Origin: Puniceicoccales bacterium
GTDB taxonomy: Bacteria > Verrucomicrobiota > Verrucomicrobiia > Opitutales > Oceanipulchritudinaceae
NCBI GenBank assembly: GCA_030595525.1
Contig: JAUVDD010000127.1
Span: forward strand, 1-5,494
Direction of reading: 5' to 3'
DNA: 5,494 nt
How positions within the stretch are numbered: position 1 is the stretch's first letter; every line of letters starts with the position of its first letter. Of this stretch, positions 1 to 5,494 are shown one piece after another. Made by a program: the position numbers and the translations under genes. The notes under the pieces are model-generated. The model searched no databases. It was not told the origin of the DNA and saw nothing but the letters and a program-made list of their open reading frames with translations.

Positions 1-1085
1 CCCGCCACAACCTTCGGTTTTGGTACACTCCTGATCAATCCAGGATTCAAAGTCTGAGGACCGCCGCCGTGCGGTACTATCATTACCCCCTTATCACCGA
101 TCAGAACTGCTCCCTGCTCGGGGAGTTCCTTTCCTTCCGGAAGCGTTACGCCGGGTATTTCAGCAGGTGGACCATAGGAACCATCGTACCATGTCCACTT
201 GAGCTCCTTGGCAGTCAATTCTGTGGCTGGAAATCCATATTCCACGATGACTTTGGAAGGATGCGAAAAGCCATTCGGTTCCCGGCATTTAGCTCGGGCC
301 CACTTGGGTGCACCCAACTTGAGCGACCGGTACGGCGTGTCAAATATATGGACACCCATATCTCCCAGCGTTCCAGTACCGAAATCCAGCAACTTGCGCC
401 AGTCTCTCGGATGAAAGATCTCACCTTTGTACACATGCTTCGGCGCAACTCCCAACCAGAGATTCCAATTCAGCTTTTCAGGAATGGTTTCATGGACCGT
501 CGGCATTATCAATTCGTCGCTTCCCCAGTCCTTGAACGACCAGACATGTACTTCACTCACTTTCCCAATCAGACCACCCTGGATGTACTCCCGTGTCATC
601 CTGTAGGCTATTCCGGAGCTGTTCTGGATCCCCATTTGGGTAGTTAAACCGGTTTTTTCCGACATTTCCCTCAACTGGCGGTTTTCCAGGACGTTATGAG
701 CAAGTGGTTTTTCACAATACACATGCTTTCCCGCTTCCATCGCTGCCATGGATATGGGTGCGTGCATGTGATCGGGAGTGGAAACCAGTACAGCATCAAT
801 CTGTTTATCCAGTTTCTCCAGCATGATCCGATAATCACGGAATTGCTTCGCCTTCGGATTGAGCTCTGCGGCTTCGGCCATGAACTGGCTATCCACATCG
901 CACATGGCTACCACATCCACATTGGAAAGTGCCAGAAGAGCCTTTAAATTGACCTTTCCACGGCCGCCGATCCCTACGATGCCGACCTGTAGCCGGCCAT
1001 TGGGAGAAATCGTATTGGCATCTGCACGGATTATCGAAAAGGCGGCATAAGCACCTGAAGTCTTAATAAATGTTCTTCTATTCAT
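1..1085 (-). CDS. Gfo/Idh/MocA-family oxidoreductase with Tat signal, 3'-truncated by window edge
   Basis: The minus strand is open from an ATG at 1085 to the left edge, giving 361 residues without a stop; the C-terminus lies outside the window. The N-terminus MNRRTFIKTSGAYAAFSII carries a twin-arginine motif (RRTFIK), so export by the Tat pathway, probably already folded with its cofactor, is inferred. A dinucleotide-binding Rossmann motif GIVGIGGRG lies at residues 35-43. The family hallmark EKP is at 125-127 (in HVYCEKPLAHN) and GDMGVHIFD at 241-249. By family precedent K126, D242 and H246 are the likely catalytic or substrate-binding residues. Members use NAD(P) to oxidise or reduce sugars and related compounds, and some (GH109 and relatives) use NAD in glycoside hydrolysis, so the substrate cannot be named. 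The gene diverges from the fucosidase across a 139-bp spacer. No convincing ribosome-binding site precedes the ATG. Family assignment is firm; function within the cluster is inference. Confidence 0.93.
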   Translation of the reverse strand, partial: MNRRTFIKTSGAYAAFSIIRADANTISPNGRLQVGIVGIGGRGKVNLKALLALSNVDVVAMCDVDSQFMAEAAELNPKAKQFRDYRIMLEKLDKQIDAVLVSTPDHMHAPISMAAMEAGKHVYCEKPLAHNVLENRQLREMSEKTGLTTQMGIQNSSGIAYRMTREYIQGGLIGKVSEVHVWSFKDWGSDELIMPTVHETIPEKLNWNLWLGVAPKHVYKGEIFHPRDWRKLLDFGTGTLGDMGVHIFDTPYRSLKLGAPKWARAKCREPNGFSHPSKVIVEYGFPATELTAKELKWTWYDGSYGPPAEIPGVTLPEGKELPEQGAVLIGDKGVMIVPHGGGPQTLNPGLIRSVPKPKVVA

Positions 1086-1092
1086 AATTAAT

Positions 1093-1144
1093 AGTAGCTA
1101 CTGGGGTTCTTATTGTCCCTTTGGGGTGAATTGATCCTTAGGGG
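1093..1144. promoter_or_regulatory. Candidate regulatory sites in the divergent spacer
   Basis: The spacer between the divergent oxidoreductase and fucosidase starts contains a perfect 10-bp palindrome, AGTAGCTACT (1093-1102), seven bases upstream of the oxidoreductase ATG. It also contains two near-identical 9-mers, CCTTTGGGG (1118-1126) and CCTTAGGGG (1136-1144), exactly 18 bp apart. Either could be an operator shared by the two genes. No confident -35/-10 pair was found in either direction, so this is a suggestion from pattern and position only. Confidence 0.25.
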
Positions 1145-1224
1145 AATTTGGAAAAAATCAAGGTGAGACTTACTCAAGGGATTGGCACTTGAGTTATTTA
1201 TACTCCGTCATAGCATCGTGCACT

Positions 1225-2355
1225 ATGAAGACTGACCGTAGAGATTTCATCAAATCAACCGCTGCATTCTCCTGCTTAACCGGCCTGACAGGCTTCGCGG
1301 GCTGCAACCGTGGACCAGAAGTTCCCTCGTTCCTGAGTGATTACGCCGCTCTCTATTCCACCGATCCCAGGCAAGCCGGCATAGAATACTTCCGTAATGC
1401 CAAGTTTGGATTATTTATTCACTATGGTTTGTATAGCCTGATGAAAGGCGAATGGAACGGAGTGCAGTCCAAGCCAGCAGAATGGGTGCAGTGCCGGAGC
1501 TTGGTACCCGTTGCGGAATACGCAAAGCTGGCTAACCAGTTTACGGCGGACAAATTCGATGCGGACTTTATCACCGACATGGTTCTTGGGGCGGGAATGA
1601 AGTACATAAACATCACCACTCGGCATCACGACAGCTTTTGCCTGTTCGATTCGAAATATACCGATTTCAAAAGCACAAATTCGGCGGCAAAGCGCGATCT
1701 GGTGGGTGAATTGTCCGAGCAGTGCCAGAAAAAGGGCCTTGGATTCTATCTCTACTATTCCCATGGCCGCGACTGGAAGCATCCACATGCTCCCAATGTT
1801 GACGAATGGGGAAAGAATGCCCGTCCGGCATATGATCCTCCCGAGGCTACTTACAAGACCGGGGATGAACATAATCTGGAAATTTACATTGAGTTCATGA
1901 AGAACCAGATCACCGAGTTGCTCACCAATTATGGACCGATCGGAGCCATCTGGCTGGATGGTGTCTCCCATTTGATAAATAATCCTGACAAAGTGCATCA
2001 ATTCAAGCTACAGGAGCTCTACGATCACATTCACTCACTCCAGCCACATGTTCTGGTTTCCTACAAACAGGGAGTCACCGGAACAGAGGATTTCAAGGCA
2101 CCTGAACGCCATTGGACAGGCGGTCCTTCTGAAATGCCCTTGGAACTTTGTGATACCCTTCAGCCGAAATCATGGGGCTACGCCACCTATGATAACGACA
2201 ACCACAAGACAGCCGACGATGTCATGGAGATGCTCAAGCATTCAGGGGAAATCAATGCCAATCTCCTATTGAACACCGGTCCCCTCCCCGACGGTTCAAT
2301 CTACCCCGCCGACGTGGAAACCCTCCGTGAAGTCGGCAGACGATTGAAGGGGTAG
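1225..2355 (+). CDS. GH29 alpha-L-fucosidase, Tat-exported putative lipoprotein, single-domain
   Basis: This predicted exo-glycosidase cleaves terminal alpha-L-fucose from glycans. I chose the ATG at 1225 (376 residues) over a TTG at 1189 because it places the twin-arginine motif RRDFIK at residues 5-10 of a normal Tat signal. The signal ends in a lipobox-like FAGC with Cys27, suggesting a membrane-anchored lipoprotein. GH29 landmarks follow in order: FGLFIHYGLYSL (about 61-72), TRHHDSF (132-138, His-His-Asp), GAIWLDG (240-246) with D245 as the expected nucleophile, a CDTLQPKSWGY segment (about 309-319) and LLLNTGPLPDGS (about 347-358). The acid/base residue cannot be assigned by eye. Many GH29 enzymes carry a C-terminal beta-sandwich; this one stops just after the last barrel helix (ETLREVGRRLKG), so it is catalytic-domain only. 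No ribosome-binding site is evident. The neighbouring sulfatases point to a sulfated fucose-rich substrate. The family call is secure; exact substrate is inferred. Confidence 0.93.
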   Translation: MKTDRRDFIKSTAAFSCLTGLTGFAGCNRGPEVPSFLSDYAALYSTDPRQAGIEYFRNAKFGLFIHYGLYSLMKGEWNGVQSKPAEWVQCRSLVPVAEYAKLANQFTADKFDADFITDMVLGAGMKYINITTRHHDSFCLFDSKYTDFKSTNSAAKRDLVGELSEQCQKKGLGFYLYYSHGRDWKHPHAPNVDEWGKNARPAYDPPEATYKTGDEHNLEIYIEFMKNQITELLTNYGPIGAIWLDGVSHLINNPDKVHQFKLQELYDHIHSLQPHVLVSYKQGVTGTEDFKAPERHWTGGPSEMPLELCDTLQPKSWGYATYDNDNHKTADDVMEMLKHSGEINANLLLNTGPLPDGSIYPADVETLREVGRRLKG

Positions 2356-2370
2356 ATTGTCCCGATTGGA

Positions 2371-2544
2371 TTACCTGACTATCCCGATGGGAACCATGGA
2401 TAAATCGGGTCGCCCTGCATCGAGAAGGTATCTCACTTGGGCCTTGAAGGCATCAACATTCTTCTTTGACAGGGCCAGTTTCCCACCGTTCTCCAACCAG
2501 TAGCCAAGGAAGTTGCCTTCACAGGGCGGACGAACACCCCCTAT
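2371..2544 (-). pseudogene. C-terminal remnant of an unidentified gene
   Basis: The spacer between the fucosidase and the sulfatase has no intact gene. Its minus strand is open for 57 codons, from just after an in-frame TAA (2545-2547) to a TAA at 2371-2373. The translation looks like real protein: a GNFLGYWLENGGKLAL segment, then KKNVDAFKAQVRYLLDAG, which would form an amphipathic helix, then RPDLSMVPIGIVR at the end. There is no ATG near its beginning; the only Met is near the end, and a TTG at 2496 would give about 41 residues. The sequence beyond 2545 turns AT-rich and non-coding, so the simplest reading is the tail of a gene whose 5' part was lost. Its stop lies 15 bases from the convergent fucosidase stop. 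I do not recognise the family. A small functional ORF or chance open frame remains possible. Confidence 0.4.
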
Positions 2545-2626
2545 TTAAGGGATATTCAGATACCAAATTTCATTTATACTGATTCCGGACTTTAAATCTC
2601 CCCAGAATTCAATTATTCAAAATACC

Positions 2627-4384
2627 ATGCGAAAATATCTCACTATCCTTCTTGCATTGAATTTCCTGATTCCGGCATTTGCCGGCAAACCGAATGTGGT
2701 GTTGGTTATCACCGATGATCAGGGATACGGCGACCTGGCATGCCACGGCAACGAAATCATCAACACCCCGGCGATGGATGGATTGTACAAGGAAAGTGTC
2801 CGCCTGACCGACTATCATGTGACCCCGACCTGTGCTCCCACCCGTGGAGCCCTGATGAGTGGACACTACACCAACCGGGCTGGACCATGGCACACCATCA
2901 TGGGACGCTCGTTCCTGCGGCCTGAGTCCACCACCCTCGGCGAAGTATTCGGTGATAACGGATATCGCACAGGCATGTTCGGCAAATGGCACCTCGGAGA
3001 CAATTATCCTTACCGTCCACAGGATCGAGGTTTTCAGGAAGTCGTGAACCACGGAGGCGGTGGTGTTGGTCAGACTCCCGATTACTGGGACAATTCTTAT
3101 TTCGATGACACTTACTGGCACAATGGTGTACCGGAAAAGTATGAAGGCTACTGTTCGGATGTTTTCTTTCAGGAAGCAAAGCGCTTCATCGGCGAAAGCA
3201 TCGCTAAGGACGAGCCATTTCTGGCGTACATCTGTACAAATGCTCCTCACGGGCCATTCCACGTCGAGGACAAGTATTGGAAACCTTATGTCGACAAGGT
3301 GAACAACGAAAGGGAAGCAATTTTCTATGGCATGATTGAGAACGTTGACGACAATTTGGCTGATCTCCGTACCTTCCTCGAAAAGAAAGGTGTCGCTGAG
3401 AATACTATCTTCATTTTCACCACCGATAACGGTACCGCCACAGGTGAAAACGTCTTTAACAAGGGCATGCGGGGAAAGAAAGGCAGCGAATATGACGGCG
3501 GACACCGCGTCCCGTTCTTCCTCCATTGGCCAAAAGCCGGGCTGACCAAGCCACGTGATATCGATCAATTGACCGCACACATTGATGTCCTACCAACCCT
3601 GATCGAGCTTTGCGGAATAAACGCGCCACTTGATTACAGTTTCGATGGACGCTCCCTTGCTCCCCTTTTGTTCGAGAACAAAGCCCCCTGGCCAAATCGA
3701 GTCATCATCACCGACTCGCAGCGCGTAAAGGATCCCATCAAATGGCGCAAGTCCGCCACTATGACCGACCGCTGGCGCCTCATCAACGGCGAGGAGCTCT
3801 ACGACATGGAAAGCGATCCCGGACAATTGAAGGATGTTGCCTCACAATATCCTGAGGTCGTCCAACGCCTGCGTAAGGAATATGATGCCTGGTGGGAAAG
3901 TGTTTCCGTATTGTTCGACAAGGAAACCCGCATTGCCATCGGAAACAAAAAGGCACCAAGCGTGCATCTGACTGCTCACGACTGGATCAACGACACGAAT
4001 CCCCCTTGGCACCAGAGCTCCATCCGAAAAGGACAGAAAGGCACTGGTTTCTGGGCACTGAATGTTGAGAAAGCAGGAAAGTACCGGGTCGCTCTTCGCC
4101 GCTGGCCGGAGCACCTGAATCGTGCTATCGACGCCGATGTGGCTCCAGGAAAACCGGTCCCAGGGCTAGTGGCATACAGGGAAACTCCCGGAGTTGGATT
4201 TTCAGTAAAAACTGCTCTCCTGAAAATGGGTGACATCGACTTGAAAAAGCCCGTCAAAAAGGGTGCCGAAGAAGTTGTCTTCGAGGTCAACCTCCCGGCA
4301 GGCGATATCGATATGTACGGATATTTCGATACAGGAAACAACAAACTAATCGGCTCCTACTACGCTGTCGTTAAGAAGCTGTAA
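2627..4384 (+). CDS. Secreted S1-family (formylglycine, Cys-type) sulfatase with C-terminal beta-rich domain
   Basis: This 585-residue protein is predicted to hydrolyse sulfate esters, most likely on a sulfated glycan. Residues 1-19 form a Sec signal (hydrophobic LTILLALNFLIPAFA, cleavage after AFA), so it acts outside the cytoplasm. The active-site signature is CAPTR with Cys69, which must be oxidised to formylglycine by a maturase not seen here. Other S1 landmarks are ITDDQGYGD (metal ligands D30, D31), GMFGKWHLG (K120, H122), NAPHGPF (H208), TTDNGT (D267, N268) and RGKKGSEYDGGHRVP (K285, H293). The subdomain with LYDMESDPGQ follows at about 391-400. From about 445 onward a further region begins HLTAHDW, continues with PWHQ and GFWALNV, and resembles a beta-sandwich appended to some planctomycetal and verrucomicrobial sulfatases. 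The start has no clear ribosome-binding site. The gene ends in its own terminator. Sulfatase identity is very strong; subfamily and substrate are not decided. Confidence 0.96.
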   Translation: MRKYLTILLALNFLIPAFAGKPNVVLVITDDQGYGDLACHGNEIINTPAMDGLYKESVRLTDYHVTPTCAPTRGALMSGHYTNRAGPWHTIMGRSFLRPESTTLGEVFGDNGYRTGMFGKWHLGDNYPYRPQDRGFQEVVNHGGGGVGQTPDYWDNSYFDDTYWHNGVPEKYEGYCSDVFFQEAKRFIGESIAKDEPFLAYICTNAPHGPFHVEDKYWKPYVDKVNNEREAIFYGMIENVDDNLADLRTFLEKKGVAENTIFIFTTDNGTATGENVFNKGMRGKKGSEYDGGHRVPFFLHWPKAGLTKPRDIDQLTAHIDVLPTLIELCGINAPLDYSFDGRSLAPLLFENKAPWPNRVIITDSQRVKDPIKWRKSATMTDRWRLINGEELYDMESDPGQLKDVASQYPEVVQRLRKEYDAWWESVSVLFDKETRIAIGNKKAPSVHLTAHDWINDTNPPWHQSSIRKGQKGTGFWALNVEKAGKYRVALRRWPEHLNRAIDADVAPGKPVPGLVAYRETPGVGFSVKTALLKMGDIDLKKPVKKGAEEVVFEVNLPAGDIDMYGYFDTGNNKLIGSYYAVVKKL

Positions 4385-4408
4385 TCGATCAACTAATTCT
4401 ATTTTACC

Positions 4409-4446
4409 GGGCCTTGTCGATTTCTTCGGCAAGGCCTTTTCTTCTT
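4409..4446 (+). terminator. Rho-independent terminator of the sulfatase gene
   Basis: Twenty-five bases after the sulfatase stop, 4410-4419 pairs with 4427-4436 as a 10-bp GC-rich stem (GGCCTTG against CAAGGCC at its base, one G-U pair) around a 7-base loop. A T-rich tract (TTTTCTTCTTTCTC) follows immediately on the plus strand. On the minus strand the stem is not followed by a U run, so it serves the sulfatase and not the convergent toxin gene. Confidence 0.88.
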
Positions 4447-4470
4447 TCTCGGAAGGAAGATCCGATTCCC

Positions 4471-4887
4471 CTATCCTGTGTTTACGGAAGGAGAGAAGAT
4501 GGTGAATCCTAGCTCATCTGCCGCTTTACTCATTTCCTTGTCAAATGTGACCAGTGTCAGATCCTCAATAACGACGGCCGTTCGCTCAAAAATGAATAGA
4601 TGGCCCGCATCCGCTGCCCGTAGCCCAATTTCTCTGTTAAATCTACAAATGTCCTGACTTAAGTCCTTGGAAGATTCCAACCACCGGATCTTACCTTTCA
4701 GAATCCGCCAATTCCGCCAAGTCAAGGGACTGGCCTTACGACGAACCAGTGCCGCTTCTGTCTCTACCTCGGCCCATCGCCACGCCCAAGTTGATTCGGC
4801 ATTCCGAACCGCAATTTGCGCCGTTTGGGAGTGTGGTTCCTCTAAAAGCAAGGGGACGATAGCGCTCGTGTCAAAATAGGCGTTCAT
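4471..4887 (-). CDS. vapC: PIN-domain ribonuclease toxin, VapC-like
   Basis: This 138-residue protein has the size and acidic-residue layout of VapC toxins, Mg-dependent RNases that in characterised members cut tRNA or rRNA. The N-terminal YFDTSAIVPLLL supplies D6. WAEVETEAALVRR supplies the second acidic residue (E40 or E42). LRAADAGHL supplies D93, and LVTFDKEMSKAADELG supplies D116 near the C-terminus. I start it at the ATG at 4887 rather than the TTG two codons upstream, because that ATG shares one base with the antitoxin TAA (TAATG), a classical translational-coupling junction. A purine-rich GGGAAGGGA (4894-4902) six bases before it is the best Shine-Dalgarno sequence seen in the window. 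The gene is convergent with the upstream-lying sulfatase, and its stop is about 25 bases beyond the sulfatase terminator. The PIN/VapC call is strong; the RNA target is unknown. Confidence 0.92.
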   Translation of the reverse strand: MNAYFDTSAIVPLLLEEPHSQTAQIAVRNAESTWAWRWAEVETEAALVRRKASPLTWRNWRILKGKIRWLESSKDLSQDICRFNREIGLRAADAGHLFIFERTAVVIEDLTLVTFDKEMSKAADELGFTIFSPSVNTG

Positions 4888-5189
4888 TACCAATCCCTTC
4901 CCGTTCTCATCGAATCTGTTGATTCCAGATCAACTCGCCCGTCACCAGCGACTTCTGGCTCTATGGACCAGTTTTTCAAGGAACTGCCACCAACTCCATT
5001 CCATTCTATTCCCGCATCCAAAAGTTGTTTCTTTAATGTGTTGTCACAGGAATCGGAGGTTTCCTGGGCAGGTGTCAGATAGGCAACAGTCCGTTCGCGC
5101 ACACACACTTCCACTGGTTCACCGTCTTCTTCGATTTTTCGCAGATACGATGAGAGATGTGTCTTCAATTCTCCAACTTTTACTTTCAT
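4887..5189 (-). CDS. Phd/YefM-like antitoxin (VapB partner of the PIN toxin)
   Basis: The start MKVKVGELKTHLSSYLRKIEEDGEPVEV, followed by ERTVAYLTPA, is the classic Phd/YefM antitoxin fold: an N-terminal DNA-binding dimer that represses its own operon. About 60 further residues, rich in acidic and polar positions and ending in TDSMRTGRDW, are expected to wrap the toxin. The protein is 100 residues from the ATG at 5189, or 101 from the adjacent ATG at 5192. A TTG at 5225 would add 11 residues, but these are encoded within the operator palindrome, so I reject it. The gene overlaps the toxin start by one base, so the two form an operon with antitoxin first. No Shine-Dalgarno sequence is visible in front of either ATG. 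Family is well supported; pairing with the PIN toxin rests on adjacency and overlap. Confidence 0.9.
   Translation of the reverse strand: MKVKVGELKTHLSSYLRKIEEDGEPVEVCVRERTVAYLTPAQETSDSCDNTLKKQLLDAGIEWNGVGGSSLKNWSIEPEVAGDGRVDLESTDSMRTGRDW
4894..4902 (-). promoter_or_regulatory. Ribosome-binding site of the PIN toxin, inside the antitoxin gene
   Basis: GGGAAGGGA on the minus strand ends six bases before the toxin ATG at 4887 and lies within the last codons of the antitoxin. It supports the 4887 start and suggests the toxin is translated from the antitoxin message. Confidence 0.6.
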
Positions 5190-5190
5190 C

Positions 5191-5229
5191 ATAGTTAAGT
5201 TGGTCTTTTTATATGACCAAGACAACTAT
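5191..5229. promoter_or_regulatory. Palindromic operator of the toxin-antitoxin operon
   Basis: An extended imperfect palindrome is centred on 5210. ATAGTT (5191-5196) mirrors AACTAT (5224-5229), and TTGGTC (5200-5205) mirrors GACCAA (5215-5220), with 3-base mismatched steps between the arms. Twelve of 15 positions per arm pair. It overlaps the first antitoxin ATG (5190-5192) and contains a TATAAA -10-like box on the minus strand (5213-5208). Phd/YefM and VapB proteins typically bind such paired inverted repeats at their own promoters, so autoregulation is inferred. A further 5-bp inverted repeat (CTATT 5226-5230, AATAG 5239-5243) adjoins it. No good -35 box was found. Confidence 0.65.
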
Positions 5230-5289
5230 TTTATTTAGAATAGAACCTTTCCACCCAACTAGAACGGTGGATTGACATCACGATCAAGA

Positions 5290-5494
5290 TCAACGGGTTG
5301 GATTTACGCGTTCCGATGAAAACAACTTGGGACTAGGACCAACCGGTAGGGTTCCCTGCCAATCTTTCAGTTGTTGCAGCATTCTGGCAACGACTTCCGG
5401 ATGCGCTTCCTTCAAATCCGTTTTCTCATACGGGTCATTGGTAATTTCGTAGAGCTCCTGGTAGTCGGATTTTTTGTTTGTGACCAGTTTCCAG
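5290..5494 (-). CDS. C-terminal end of a second sulfatase (5'-truncated by window edge)
   Basis: The minus strand is open from the right edge to a TGA at 5290-5292, giving 67 residues. WKLVTNKKSDYQELYEI, then TNDPYEKTDLKEAHPEVV, then ARMLQQLKDWQGTLPVGP match the usual C-terminal subdomain of S1 sulfatases: the dWKL strand, the ELYDL..DP.E..dL motif and the final helix. The active-site part lies outside the window. Unlike the sulfatase at 2627-4384 this one ends shortly after the final helix and has no extra C-terminal domain. The toxin-antitoxin operon follows on the same strand about 100 bases downstream, separated by the operator and probably its own promoter. No terminator was seen between them. 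Sulfatase identity is good though only the tail is visible. Confidence 0.85.
   Translation of the reverse strand, partial: WKLVTNKKSDYQELYEITNDPYEKTDLKEAHPEVVARMLQQLKDWQGTLPVGPSPKLFSSERVNPTR

Noticed and set aside
69..647. 192-codon plus-strand open frame
   Set aside because: It lies wholly within the minus-strand oxidoreductase, whose motifs (Rossmann, EKP, GDMGVHIFD) are unmistakable; the plus frame has low-complexity, unfamily-like sequence.
1182..1198. Sigma-54-like promoter (TTGGCAC with a TT-rich -12 region) before the fucosidase
   Set aside because: The -24 half fits, but the invariant GC of the -12 element is AT here, so a functional sigma-54 site is unlikely.
1189..1224. Upstream TTG start adding 12 residues to the fucosidase
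   Set aside because: It would push the twin-arginine motif inward behind an odd leader; the ATG at 1225 gives a standard Tat lipoprotein signal.
1411..2001. 196-codon minus-strand open frame
   Set aside because: It is antisense to the GH29 catalytic core and has no recognisable motif.
2361..2409. Possible hairpin after the fucosidase (CCCGATT against AATCGGG, with a second CCCGAT between)
   Set aside because: The loop is long, the stem is short and no T run follows; the bases also belong to the minus-strand coding remnant.
2609..3580. 323-codon minus-strand open frame
   Set aside because: It is antisense to the sulfatase active-site region. It is long only because the codon bias of the sense gene removes stops; no family features are seen.
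4919..5194. 91-codon plus-strand open frame over the antitoxin
   Set aside because: It is a shadow of the Phd/YefM-like antitoxin, with no motif of its own.

Overview
The window looks like part of a carbohydrate-degradation cluster from a marine-type, polysaccharide-degrading bacterium. Verrucomicrobiota, Planctomycetota or a relative are my best guess. This is inferred from gene content: secreted Cys-type sulfatases, a Tat-exported GH29 fucosidase, a Tat-exported Gfo/Idh/MocA oxidoreductase and a VapBC-type module. Base composition is moderate and most starts lack a clear Shine-Dalgarno sequence. Genus cannot be decided from this sequence alone.

Layout. Positions 1-1085 (minus) hold 361 residues of a Gfo/Idh/MocA-type oxidoreductase whose 3' end runs off the left edge. 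A 139-bp divergent spacer separates it from a GH29 alpha-L-fucosidase (1225-2355, plus). The next 271 bp contain no intact gene, but the minus strand carries a 57-codon protein-like fragment (2371-2544) that appears to be the tail of a decayed gene. A full-length S1-type sulfatase follows (2627-4384, plus) and ends in a strong intrinsic terminator. On the minus strand there is then a toxin-antitoxin pair: a PIN-domain toxin (4471-4887) and a Phd/YefM-like antitoxin (4887-5189), with a 39-bp palindromic operator candidate over the antitoxin start. At the right edge (5290-5494, minus) lies the C-terminal end of a second sulfatase that enters from outside the window.

How the genes may work together. 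Sulfatases would remove sulfate esters and the fucosidase would release terminal L-fucose, so the set fits turnover of a sulfated fucose-containing glycan such as fucoidan, a sulfated fucan or a mucin-type chain. The oxidoreductase may act on a released or exported sugar, but its substrate is unknown. The toxin-antitoxin pair has no evident metabolic role and looks like a passenger between the two sulfatases. I see no RNA gene, CRISPR array, insertion sequence or clearly undescribed system. The most unusual items are the gene remnant, the long operator palindrome and the single-domain fucosidase.
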